Positions 16,310 to 25,600 of a stretch of DNA of 64,000 nt are shown one piece after another. The notes beneath the pieces were generated by a model. That model was not told the origin of the DNA and searched no databases. It saw only the letters and a program-made list of their open reading frames with translations. The position numbers and the translations under genes are program-made. The stretch is from positions 4,278,001 to 4,342,000 of the forward strand of contig OZ241900.1 in NCBI GenBank assembly GCA_965203615.1, written 5' to 3'. The stretch comes from VXNE01 sp965203615. Lineage in GTDB: Bacteria; Pseudomonadota; Gammaproteobacteria; Pseudomonadales; Azotimanducaceae. Numbering within the stretch: position 1 is the first letter of the stretch; each line of letters starts with the position of its first letter.

Positions 16310-16882
16310 TTAAGCCAGTTTTCCAGCGGTGTCGGCGGCCTCCGACTGGCTTTCGCTTGCGGGCGTGTGCAACCAGCGCGCGTGTTTCGGTGCACGCTTG
16401 GTCCGCGTCCACTCGTCCAGCATGGCTTCGGCAACGGCGTGGGCGCGTGCCCGATCTTCGTCACTTCCCTTGTTGGCTGCGATCTCCAGTCGGTGGCCAT
16501 TGGGGTCGAAGAAATAGATCGAGTCGAAGATGCCGTGGTCGACGGGACCGATGACATCCAGGCCCGCGCCGATGGCGCGTTGCCTGGCTTCCGCGAGGGC
16601 GTCCGCGTCACTTACCTCGAATGCGATGTGCTGCACCCAGGCCGGCGTATTGGGGTCGTTGCCCATGGGCGGGGCGTTCGGCAACTCGAAAAAGGCGAGC
16701 ACGTTGCCCATCCCGGCATCGAGAAAGACGTGCATGTACGGGTCCGGGGCCCCCGTGGAAGGCACCGTGTCCTCGGCGAAGGCGAGCTGAAATTCCATTC
16801 CCAGCACGTCGCGGTAGAAATCGACCGTCTCCCTGGCGTCGTTGCACCGGTATGCGACGTGGTGGATGCGCTTCAGGTTCAT
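16310..16882 (-). CDS. VOC-family (glyoxalase-fold) metalloprotein downstream of hppD
   Basis: 190 residues with a paired beta-alpha-beta-beta-beta glyoxalase/bleomycin-resistance fold: RIHHVAYRCNDARETVDFYR carries the first metal-ligand His, WVQHIAFEVSDADALAEARQ the second, and FFDPNGHRLEIAANKG the C-terminal Glu. This is the ligand pattern of Fe(II) or other divalent-metal VOC enzymes. The ATG overlaps the hppD stop (ATGA), so the two are translationally coupled. It may act on a product of homogentisate or other aromatic breakdown; the reaction is not known. Confidence 0.85.
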   Translation of the reverse strand: MNLKRIHHVAYRCNDARETVDFYRDVLGMEFQLAFAEDTVPSTGAPDPYMHVFLDAGMGNVLAFFELPNAPPMGNDPNTPAWVQHIAFEVSDADALAEARQRAIGAGLDVIGPVDHGIFDSIYFFDPNGHRLEIAANKGSDEDRARAHAVAEAMLDEWTRTKRAPKHARWLHTPASESQSEAADTAGKLA

Positions 16883-18039
16883 GCGGACTTCCCGGCGGCA
16901 TATGTATCGGTCGCCTGGGGCGGCGCGTCCGTTCGACGAAGCTGGTCCCGCTCTATGGCCTCGAACAGCGCCTGAAAGTTGCCTTCGCCGAAACCGTCGT
17001 CGCGCTTGCGCTGGATGAATTCGAAGAACGTCGGGCCAATCAGGTCGGCCGAGAATATCTGTAGCAGCAGCCTGGGTTCGCCTATCGTCGAGCCGTCCAG
17101 CAGGATGCCGCGCCGCGCCAGTTCGGCCACGGGTTGGCCGTGACCCGGCAAGCGATCGTCCAGCGCCTCGTAGTAGGTGGAGGGGGGCGGGTCCATGAAC
17201 GGCAGTCCGCGTGCGCGGAGACGGTCGCAGGTCGCTGCCAGGTCGTCGCAAGCGAAGGCGATATGCTGGATGCCTTCGCCCCTGTGGCGAACCAGGAATT
17301 CCTCTATCTGGCCGCTCCGGGAGGACTTCGCAAGCGCGACCGCCTCCTCGTTCAGGGGTATGCGGATCTTGTCGTCGGGCGCCGTCATGGCCCGGGACAC
17401 CAGCCCTGTCTCCTGCCCCTGGATTTCGAATCGACGTATCTCGCGGAAGTTGAAGAGTTTCTCGTAGTAGGTGGCCCAATGGTCCATGCGGCCGCGGTAG
17501 ACGTTGTGCGTGAGGTGGTCGATTGCCTTGAGTCCAACGCCGCGAGGGATTCGGTCGGCCCCGGGCAGGAATGAGAAGTCGATATCGTAGATGCTCTTCC
17601 CGTCTTGCCAACGGTCTATGAGGTACAGGGCCGCGCCGCCGATTCCCCGGATTCCCGGCAGGCGCAGTTCCATCGGGCCGCAGGGGTTGTCGACCGGTTC
17701 GGCACCGAGCCGGAGTGCGCGCGCATAGGCGTGGCGGGCGTCTCGAACGCGAAACGCGAGGCCGCAGGCGCAGGGGCCGTGTTCCTGCGCGAAATACCAC
17801 GCCGCGCTCTTCGGCTCGTAGTTGACGACGAAGTTGATGTCTTCCTGGCGCCACAACGCGACCGACTTCGACCGGTGCACGGCGATTCTCTCGAACCCGA
17901 GCAATTCGAAGACCGGCTCCAGCACCCCGGCTTCGGGAGCGGAGAACTCGACGAACTCGAACCCGTCGACGCCCATGGGGTTTTCGACCCTCGCGGCTTG
18001 GCGAGGTGCTTTTACAGCTACATCCGCGTTTGCGCTCAT
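16879..18039 (-). CDS. hppD: 4-hydroxyphenylpyruvate dioxygenase
   Basis: Converts 4-hydroxyphenylpyruvate to homogentisate with O2, the second step of tyrosine degradation. The 386-residue length fits. The Fe(II) facial triad is present: His in IDHLTHNVYRG, His in IQHIAFACDDLAA and Glu in TFFEFIQRKRDDGFGEGNF, the last with the conserved C-terminal gating region. The N-terminal pseudo-domain starts at VDGFEFVEFSAPE. It is co-transcribed with a VOC gene (4-base overlap) and divergent from an Lrp/AsnC regulator 112 bases away, which probably senses an amino acid and controls it. Confidence 0.96.
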   Translation of the reverse strand: MSANADVAVKAPRQAARVENPMGVDGFEFVEFSAPEAGVLEPVFELLGFERIAVHRSKSVALWRQEDINFVVNYEPKSAAWYFAQEHGPCACGLAFRVRDARHAYARALRLGAEPVDNPCGPMELRLPGIRGIGGAALYLIDRWQDGKSIYDIDFSFLPGADRIPRGVGLKAIDHLTHNVYRGRMDHWATYYEKLFNFREIRRFEIQGQETGLVSRAMTAPDDKIRIPLNEEAVALAKSSRSGQIEEFLVRHRGEGIQHIAFACDDLAATCDRLRARGLPFMDPPPSTYYEALDDRLPGHGQPVAELARRGILLDGSTIGEPRLLLQIFSADLIGPTFFEFIQRKRDDGFGEGNFQALFEAIERDQLRRTDAPPQATDTYAAGKSA

Positions 18040-18151
18040 GGTGTCGATCGTAGAAGACTTTTGGGGCAGGTATTCTTCTATTTTCGTCTATCTTGGAGGA
18101 TTGCTGGGTGTATTATTGCTGTGAACACTTGTTAACCGAGGATTTCTTTCA

Positions 18152-18607
18152 ATGCCGTTGGATCGTATAGAGAGACATATCCTGGCCGAACTGCAGCGGC
18201 ACGGCCGCCTGCCGAACGTGGAGTTGGCGGACCGGATCGGCCTGTCGGAGTCGCCCTGCTTCAGGCGGGTGAAGAACCTTGAGCGCGACGGCGTGATCCA
18301 GGGCTATGCGGCAAGGCTGGATCAGCGCGCGCTGGGACTGACGGTGACGGCCTACGTCCATCTCACCCTCGAGAAAGGACTGGAGCAGCGCACGGAATTC
18401 CATCGGCGCGTGCAGGACGAGCCCCATATCGTCGAATGCCATGCCATGAGCGGCATGCACGACTACCTGATGAAAGTCGTCGCGCGCGACATGGACCACT
18501 TTTCGGAACTGGTCATGCGCAGCATCCTGAGCTATCCGGGCGTATCCAACCTGGAGTCGAGCTTCAGCCTCGCCGAGATCAAGCAGTCGGGACCGCTACC
18601 CGCGTAG
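18152..18607 (+). CDS. Lrp/AsnC-family transcriptional regulator
   Basis: 151 residues: N-terminal winged helix-turn-helix (RIERHILAELQRHGRLPNVE, then IGLSESPCFRRVKNLERDGV), then the RAM ligand-binding alpha-beta domain (LTVTAYVHLTLEKG, AMSGMHDYLMKVVARDMDHF). Such proteins form octamers or larger assemblies and respond to amino acids. It is divergent from hppD across a 112-base A+T-leaning gap, so control of tyrosine catabolism and of itself is the likeliest role. This is an inference from gene order. Confidence 0.93.
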   Translation: MPLDRIERHILAELQRHGRLPNVELADRIGLSESPCFRRVKNLERDGVIQGYAARLDQRALGLTVTAYVHLTLEKGLEQRTEFHRRVQDEPHIVECHAMSGMHDYLMKVVARDMDHFSELVMRSILSYPGVSNLESSFSLAEIKQSGPLPA

Positions 18608-18710
18608 CGCATGGCGGGCTGGCTTTGACGTGCGGTATCGCAGTAGGCTTTGCTGGCCCGGCGTCCCCGTGCGGAATCCGGGTTCACCCTTTTGAGACGA
18701 GCGAGAAACC

Positions 18711-19775
18711 ATGACTGAGCGCAAACACACCGTAATGGTCCAGGCGCAGGCCGGCCCCACGTACGATGGCGCCGAGCCGCAGTTTTCACTTGAGCGTGAG
18801 GCGCTCGATCCTATCGGCGCCGAGATCGTCGAAGTGCCGGCCCGGAGCGACGATGAGTTCATCGAGGCCGCCAGGGACGAAGCCGACGCCCTGATCGCCC
18901 GCGGGCGCTACCTCAATCGCAACATCATCGCGAGCCTGAACAAGTGCGTGGTCATCGGCCTCGGCAGCGTCGGGGCGGACCCCGTCGACGTGGATGCGGC
19001 GACCGACCACGACATCGTGGTGACCAACGTTCCCGATGTCTTCATCGACGAGGTTGCCGATCACACGATGATGCTGTTGCTCGCCGCGCATCGCCGGTTG
19101 CTGCTCATGCACCAGATGACCAAAGACGGCCGCTGGAGAGAAGGGCGGCCTTACCACGACGACATCCCGAGAGTCTGGGGTTGCACGATCGGCCTGATCT
19201 CCTTTGGCAATGTCGCGAAGGCCGTTGCCAGGCGCTGTCATGTGTTCGGATTGCGCGTCATCGCCTTCGATCCTTTCGTCGGGGAGTTGGAGATGACGGA
19301 GGCCAACGTGGAGCCGGTGACCAGCCTGTTCGAACTCCTCGAACGCTCCGACTTCGTGTCCATGCACGCGCCGCACAACGCCGAAACCGACAAGATGCTC
19401 TCGGACGAGCACTTCGCCCGCATGAAGAACTCCGCGCTCTTCATCAATAACGGCCGCGGCAAGACGGTGGACGAGGAAGCGCTGATCCGCGCCCTCGAGT
19501 CGAAGGAGATCGCCGGGGCGGGGCTCGACGTGTTCGACCAGGAGCCGGTGTCGACGAACAACCCCCTGCTGCAGATGGACAACGTGACCTGTACGCCCCA
19601 CATGGCGTCGGCTTCGGCCCGCATGGGCCCGGAGACGCGCCGCCGCCTCGGCAGGGAACTGGCCACGGTGCTCCAGGGCCTCTGGCCCCGCAGCGCGGTG
19701 AATCCCTCGGTGCTGCCGCGGACCAAGCTGCGGCGCTGGCAGCCGTATCCGCAGGCGAGGGGACCGAACCGCTAA
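18711..19775 (+). CDS. D-isomer-specific 2-hydroxyacid dehydrogenase (CtBP-like)
   Basis: 354 residues with catalytic and NAD-binding domains interleaved as in D-2-hydroxyacid dehydrogenases. The Rossmann segment is unusual, GLISFGNVAKAVARR instead of the common GxGxxG. The catalytic residues are Arg in FINNGRGKTVDE, Glu in DVFDQEPVSTN and His in CTPHMASASARM. The pattern VFIDEVADHTMMLLLAAHRR is typical of the C-terminal-binding-protein group. It reduces a 2-keto acid or oxidises a 2-hydroxy acid; the substrate is unknown. It lies 103 bases after the Lrp gene and before dinB. The Pro-rich tail after residue 335 is variable. Confidence 0.9.
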   Translation: MTERKHTVMVQAQAGPTYDGAEPQFSLEREALDPIGAEIVEVPARSDDEFIEAARDEADALIARGRYLNRNIIASLNKCVVIGLGSVGADPVDVDAATDHDIVVTNVPDVFIDEVADHTMMLLLAAHRRLLLMHQMTKDGRWREGRPYHDDIPRVWGCTIGLISFGNVAKAVARRCHVFGLRVIAFDPFVGELEMTEANVEPVTSLFELLERSDFVSMHAPHNAETDKMLSDEHFARMKNSALFINNGRGKTVDEEALIRALESKEIAGAGLDVFDQEPVSTNNPLLQMDNVTCTPHMASASARMGPETRRRLGRELATVLQGLWPRSAVNPSVLPRTKLRRWQPYPQARGPNR

Positions 19776-19783
19776 TCTGACAA

Positions 19784-19801
19784 CCCCGCGGTCCGGCGGG
19801 G
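19784..19801 (+). terminator. Possible terminator hairpin after the hydroxyacid dehydrogenase
   Basis: A 6-bp GC stem (CCCCGC/GCGGGG) with loop ggtccg starts 9 bases after the stop codon. No strong T-run follows, so termination is uncertain. Confidence 0.35.
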
Positions 19802-19847
19802 CTTCAGCGCGACTCTGCTCGCCCGCGTTTGCGCGGATATTGCATTG

Positions 19848-19863
19848 CTGTCGGTATATACAG
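19848..19863 (+). promoter_or_regulatory. SOS (LexA) box of dinB
   Basis: CTGTCGGTATATACAG fits the gamma/betaproteobacterial LexA operator CTGT-N8-ACAG with both half-sites perfect. It lies 12 bases before the dinB start, where a bound repressor would block transcription. It also decides the start codon: an upstream ATG at 19840 would put the operator inside the coding region. Confidence 0.88.
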
Positions 19864-19875
19864 TATTTTGTCGGC

Positions 19876-21105
19876 ATGCCTGAATGGCCGGCAATCGTGG
19901 CGCACGCGGACATGGACGCGTTCTATGCGGCCGTGGAGCAGATGGACGATCCGTGTCTGCGGGGCCGGCCGGTACTCGTGGGCCCGAAAAGCGCTCGCGG
20001 CGTCGTGCTGACGGCAAGCTACGAAGCGCGCCGGCACGGCGTGGGCAGTGCCATGCCGATGGCTCAGGCGATGCGCCGCTGTCCCGAGGCTGTCATCGTC
20101 GAACCGCGCTTTGCGCGCTACCGGGAACTCTCGGCAGAGACGATGCGTGTCCTGGGCGACTTCTCGCCGCGGGTCGAGGCGCTATCCCTGGATGAAGCGT
20201 TCCTCGACATGTCCGGGGCCGAAGCGATATTCGGCGGGCCGCGACAGATGGGCCGCCGGATCAAGCAGGCGGTTTTCGAGGCCACCGGGCTCAGGATATC
20301 CGTCGGTTTGTCGGCGACCAAGTACGTTGCCAAGGTCGCCAGCGCCCATGACAAGCCGGATGGGCTTACCGTGGTGCCGCCGGACCGGGCCCGGGCGTGG
20401 CTGGCGCCGCTGCCGGTCACGAAGCTGTGGGGCGTGGGAAGAAAGACTGCGCCGCGGCTACAGGGGCTGGGCTACAAGGTCATAGGAGATATCGCGGAGA
20501 CGGATGTTCGCCTGCTGCTGCAGCAGTTCGGTAACGGAGCGGGTCGTCTTCACGACCTGGCCCATGCACGCGATCCCCGCCCGGTCCTGCGTACCAGGGT
20601 GGCGAAGAGTATCGGCTCGGATCGGACCCTGCGCGCGGACATATCCCTGCGGGAGGACATCGAAGTGCACCTGCGGCGGGCGGCGGAGCGCATCGCGCGG
20701 CGGGTTCGATCGAAGGGGTACGTTGCCGGCGGCGTGCGCGTCCGGCTCAAGACAAGCCGCTTCGAGATGCTGTCGCGTCAGAAGTCACTCGAAAGACCGG
20801 TCGATCTCGCTTCCGAGTTCTTCACCCTGGGCAGGCGGTTGCTCGACGAATTCGATCACCCGGGCCCGTTTAGACTCGTGGGGATGGCGGCGTTCGATCT
20901 CGACTGGCGTAGCCGGCCGAGGCAGCTTGACCTGTTCGAGGATGTCTCACGGCGCAACCTGGAGACGACCGTCGATCGCCTGGTGGAGCGCTTTGGCCGG
21001 GATGCGGTGATGCGGGCGCGGGACCTGGGTCATCCTGGAACAGTGGGAGACGGGGTCAACATGGACTTCCTGGAAAGCGAAGCCGCCGCCACGTCCGCAC
21101 CGTGA
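19876..21105 (+). CDS. dinB: DNA polymerase IV (Y-family translesion polymerase)
   Basis: 409 residues. Palm and finger motifs are intact: IVAHADMDAFYAAVEQMDDP and SLDEAFLDMSGAE supply the catalytic acidic residues, KYVAKVASAHDKPDG lies in the fingers/palm, and LWGVGRKTAPRLQGLG is the thumb helix-hairpin-helix. The little-finger domain follows, and RPRQLDLFEDV contains a QLDLF beta-clamp-binding motif. DinB inserts opposite N2-dG adducts and alkylated bases. The start was set at MPEWPAIVAHAD because the SOS box ends 12 bases upstream. The length is typical of proteobacterial DinB plus a short tail. Confidence 0.96.
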   Translation: MPEWPAIVAHADMDAFYAAVEQMDDPCLRGRPVLVGPKSARGVVLTASYEARRHGVGSAMPMAQAMRRCPEAVIVEPRFARYRELSAETMRVLGDFSPRVEALSLDEAFLDMSGAEAIFGGPRQMGRRIKQAVFEATGLRISVGLSATKYVAKVASAHDKPDGLTVVPPDRARAWLAPLPVTKLWGVGRKTAPRLQGLGYKVIGDIAETDVRLLLQQFGNGAGRLHDLAHARDPRPVLRTRVAKSIGSDRTLRADISLREDIEVHLRRAAERIARRVRSKGYVAGGVRVRLKTSRFEMLSRQKSLERPVDLASEFFTLGRRLLDEFDHPGPFRLVGMAAFDLDWRSRPRQLDLFEDVSRRNLETTVDRLVERFGRDAVMRARDLGHPGTVGDGVNMDFLESEAAATSAP

Positions 21106-21127
21106 TTATTGCGTATCCCCGCGCTGC

Positions 21128-22372
21128 CTAATTCCGGATCGCGCGGGATGCGGGCCGGCCGGTTACGCCACCGACCATATCCCGACCGTCGCGGCTCGGC
21201 GGTTTGGTCGGCTTGAGGCGCGCGGCGAAGTTGAACGGCTCGGTATCGATCTCCGCAAGCTGGATCTCCCCGTTCAGCACCGCGTCTTTCCAGACCTCCT
21301 GTTCAGGGTGACGTTCCTGAAACTGTGGCATGACTTTTTTAGCGAAAAGTTCAAGACTTGCACATATATCCTCATGTGAATTCTTGCCTGCCTGGTTGAG
21401 CAGGATGACCTGATCGACGTGGGCGTTCTCGAGTTCCCGAAGGCGCTCGGTGATGGTGTCGGGAGAACCGATCAGTTCACTCCCCGAGCGTTTCTGTCCC
21501 GCCGGCGTCTGCTTCCATTCCTGGTAGCGCTCCCAGAAATTGACGGCGCCGGGTTCGAAGGGTCCTTCCTTGTTATAGAGCTGCAGGGCGAATTGGAAGA
21601 ACGTCCAGCCGTCCGCCTTTTCCCATGCCTCGTCGTCGGTCTCGGCGCACATGAAGCCGGAAACGACAGCGATGTTGGGGTTCTCCTGGTACTCGCACAG
21701 TTTTTCCCGGTCGTGCACATAGGTGTTGTAGTAGGCGTGCACCCAGGCGTTGGCGGCGTCGAGACTGACGAACTTGAAGCACAGGCAGCCCATGCCCCGG
21801 TGCGCGGCGTAGCGGATGGTGTCGAGTTGAGAGCAGGCGACCCAGAGCGGCGGGTGGGGTTTCTGCAGCGGCTTCGGTACCACCGCGCGGTGCGGGAAAT
21901 GGAAGAACTCGCCCTCGTATTCCCAGCCGTGGTTCCAGAACATCGGCAGCGTGCAACGCACGGCGTCTTCCCAGACAAGGCGCTTGTCGCGAAAGCGCAG
22001 GTTGAAGGGATGCAGTTCGGTGACGGACGCGCCTTCGCCGAGTCCGAGTTCGACGCGGCCGTCCGAAATGAGGTCCAGGGTCGCGACTCTTTCGGCTACG
22101 CGGGCGGGATGGTTGGTCGTGAGCTGCACGATGCCGTGGCCCAGCCGGATGTTGCGCGTGCGCTGGCTGGCGGCGGCGAGAAACACCTCCGGAGCGGAAG
22201 AATGCGAGTACTCCTCGAGGAAGTGATGCTCGACTTCCCAGGCGTAGTCGAAGCCCAGCCGATCCGCCAGTTCGATCTGTTTCAGGGAGTCCTTGAACAG
22301 CCGATGCTCGCTGTCCTCCCGCCAGTCCCGCGGCAACTGGTGTTCGTAGAAGATGCCGAATTTCAAGCGCAT
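21128..22372 (-). CDS. LLM-class flavin-dependent monooxygenase
   Basis: 414 residues from MRLKFGIFYEHQLPRDW. The luciferase-like fold is seen in LADRLGFDYAWEVEHHFLEE, APEVFLAAASQRTRNIRLGH, and ERVATLDLISDGRVELGLGE. The two His after WEVE are typical of the bacterial luciferase-alpha-like alkanal or xenobiotic monooxygenases that use FMNH2. The start was placed at 22372 because the family begins directly with the first beta strand; the in-frame ATG at 22465 adds 31 residues without similarity. Its 5' end faces the giant gene at 22.6 kb across a shared 237-base upstream region. Confidence 0.9.
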   Translation of the reverse strand: MRLKFGIFYEHQLPRDWREDSEHRLFKDSLKQIELADRLGFDYAWEVEHHFLEEYSHSSAPEVFLAAASQRTRNIRLGHGIVQLTTNHPARVAERVATLDLISDGRVELGLGEGASVTELHPFNLRFRDKRLVWEDAVRCTLPMFWNHGWEYEGEFFHFPHRAVVPKPLQKPHPPLWVACSQLDTIRYAAHRGMGCLCFKFVSLDAANAWVHAYYNTYVHDREKLCEYQENPNIAVVSGFMCAETDDEAWEKADGWTFFQFALQLYNKEGPFEPGAVNFWERYQEWKQTPAGQKRSGSELIGSPDTITERLRELENAHVDQVILLNQAGKNSHEDICASLELFAKKVMPQFQERHPEQEVWKDAVLNGEIQLAEIDTEPFNFAARLKPTKPPSRDGRDMVGGVTGRPASRAIRN

Positions 22373-22609
22373 TTCTCCGCTGAGCGAGCCGTCATGTTGG
22401 CAGTCCGCCGCCCCGACTGCAACGCCATCGCCATTGCGGGGCTGTGTATAACTGACGCAAGGCATTGTGCGGATTAAATTATTTGTGTGCTAGTCTCGCC
22501 CGTCCGTTGGGGGAAAGGACCGGCGGCCAGCTCATCTGGCTTGTGGCCGCCGCTCGTTGATGCAAGTGATCCTTGCTCGCCGCGCTTGTTGCGGACGGGG
22601 GATTGGACA

Positions 22610-25600
22610 GTGATTTGCTGCGGACAGTGCGCTCACGGCGCCAGGAAGACAGGAGCCACCCGCAGGGGATTTCCCCGCGGGATGGCGGCTGTGCTTTTGC
22701 TTACGCTGGCCGGTTTTGGTGCCGAGACTGCGTGGGCGCAGACCGCGACCTTCACTTCGAGTGCCGGCACGGACAATACCTATAAGGTGGGCGATCACAT
22801 TGAAGTTGATGTCACCTTCACCAGTGTTGTCTATGTCCAGGAAGACGAAGACAGCGGCGAACTGGAACTGATCCTCAATATCGGTCAGCACAACCGCAGG
22901 GCTACGTTCATCGATGGCAGCGGCAGCAGCGACTTCAAGTTGCACTTCCGCTACACGGTGAAATATGGCGACTACGATGAAGATGGTATCAGCATCGCAA
23001 GCGGTTCTGATTCCCTGGTAGGTGGCATCATTGTGGATGGCTCCAGCGCCATCGTGACCCGCAATTTCGCTGCTGTGGGTGCCGATGAGATGCACACGGT
23101 GGACGGCATCAGTCCCAAGCCGACCGGTTTGGAAATCACTTCCGAACCGAAGATGGACACCGACAACAAGTACGGTCTAGGCGAACCCATTGAGGTCGAC
23201 ATTACATTCGACGAAGTGGTGCATGTGGACGAGACGGTCTCGGAGTTGGTGCTCATCCTCTCCATCGGCCAGCACTCGCGCCGGGCAGCGTTCGTCGACG
23301 GCAGCGGTAGCGACGACAAGAAGTTGCATTTTCGCTACACGGTGCAGCGCGGCGATTTGGATGAAGACGGTATCAGCATCGGTGCTGGCCCCGGTTCCCT
23401 GCAAGGCGGCAGTGTCCAGGACTTTGCTGGGAACCCCGTGGTGCGCACGTTCGATGGTCTGGAAGCGGACGAGGACCACAAGGTGGACGGCGTCAATCCA
23501 GTGCTGGAGGCCATCGACATCGTCGTGCCTACGCCCCACGACGGCATTTACAGTCTGAACGAAGAGATCAGGGTTACGATCGACTTCGGCGAGCCAGTGC
23601 ATGTCACCGATGTAGAGGACAACCTGGAACTCATCCTTTCCATTGGCCAACACTCGCGCTCGGCGAAGTTGGCCGACGGCAGCGGCACTAACATCCTGAC
23701 GTTCAGCTACGTCGTACAGGCGGACGACAAGGACGACGACGGCATCACGATCGGTCCCACGGCCCTGCGGGGAGGCGTTATCCAGGACGGCGCGGGTAAC
23801 CTCGCAGACCGCACCTTCGCGGGCGTAGCGCCCGAAATGCAACACCGGGTAGATGGGGTCACCCCTTCGCTGAAGGAGGTTCGGGTCGCTTCGCGTCCCT
23901 TAGCCCTCCAGACCTATGGCCTGAACGAGGAAATCAGGGTCGAAGTCGACTTCGACGAGGAGGTGCATGTAGACGAGTCAGAAGGAGAGCTGGTTTTGGT
24001 ACTTGCCATTGGCCAGCATTCCCGTGAAGCGACGTTCATCGACGGCAGCGGTAGCGACACGCTCTTGTTCAGCTACGAGGTGCAATCGGACGACGAGGAC
24101 AGCGACGGTATCAGCGTTGGCCCACGCGCCCTGCGTGGTGCCGCTATTCAGGACAAGGCGGGAAACCTCGTGGATCGCACGTTCGCTGGCCTGATGGCCA
24201 ACGAACAGCACAAGGTGGACGGCAGGATCATCTCGCGCGCCCCGATCCTCATTGTTTCGACCCCGGCGGCAAGCGGCACCTATGGCCTGAACGAGGAGAT
24301 CAGGGTGCGCGTGTACTTTGGCGAGACGGTGAACGTCACGGGCACCGTCACGCTTGTCCTTTCCATCGGCCTGAATGAACGTGCGGCGACTTTGATCGGC
24401 GGCAACGGGACCGACACGTTGATTTTCAGTTACGTGGTGCAGTCGGACGACGAGGACGAAGACGGGATCAGCATCGGCAACGACGCCCTCGAGGGGGGCA
24501 CGATCACGAATGGTGCCGGCACTGAGGTGGACCGCGCCATTACCAGCCTGGACCCGGATAGCGGCCACAGGGTCGACGGCATCAGCCCGGCGTTGTCCGG
24601 CGTCGAGATCGTCTCGAGGCCGGATTCGGGCAATTACTACGTGCTGAACGAAGAAATCCGGGTGGCGGTCCAGTTCGGCGAGGTCGTGCACGTGACGGAT
24701 CCCGAGCAAGCTCCGACAATGCTCCTCTCCATCGGAGAGAACCTTCGCCCGGCGACGCTCGCAGGGGGCAGCGGCACCGACACGCTCACGTTCCGCTACG
24801 TCGTGCAGTCGGATGACTACGACGACGACGGCATCAGCATCGGTGCCAATGCCCTTGAGGGGGGCGGCATCGAGGATGCGGCGGGGAATCCGGTCGAGCG
24901 CACCTTCGCGGGCCTTCCGGCTGCCAGCGGCCACCGCGTGGACGGTGTCGTTCCGGTGCTGAATGAGGTGCGTATACAGTCGCCTCCTGGACACGACCGA
25001 TTCTATGGCGTGAACGAGGCGATCACGATCAAGCTCGACTTTGGCGAGGAGGTGCATGTCAAGGGAGTGGTGACAGTCGACATCACCATTGGCGAGCACA
25101 CCCGCCAGGCGACCTTCGTCAGCGGCAGTGGGACTGACACGCTGACTTTCCGATACGTGGTGCAGGCCGACGACTACGACGACGACGGCATCAGCATTCC
25201 CCCCGACTGCTTGAACGGCACAGTGAGGGACGCGGCGGGGAACAACGTGGACGCCAACTACCGCGGCCGGCCGCCCGACAACAACCACAAGGTGGACGGC
25301 GCGAACACCGCCCGGCTGCTGGTCTCGATCATTGCGCCGGACGGTCACGACGGGATATACGCCCTGAACGAAGAGATCCGCGTAGAGGTTGTCTTCCCCG
25401 AGGAGGTGCATGTCACCGGAACCCCGACGCTGACCCTCGCCATCGGCGAAAACTCGCGCACGGCGACGCTGACGGACGGCAGCGGGACGGACACGCTGAC
25501 GTTCCGCTACGTGGTGCAGTCCGACGACCAGGACAACGACGGCATCAGCATCGGTCCGAACGCCCTGGTGGGGGGTGTCATCCAGAACACGGATGGAAAC

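Noticed and set aside
16310..17854. A frame fusing antisense-like residues to the VOC protein
   Set aside because: The upstream residues lie out of frame within hppD. The VOC start at 16882, with the ATGA overlap, explains the gene fully.
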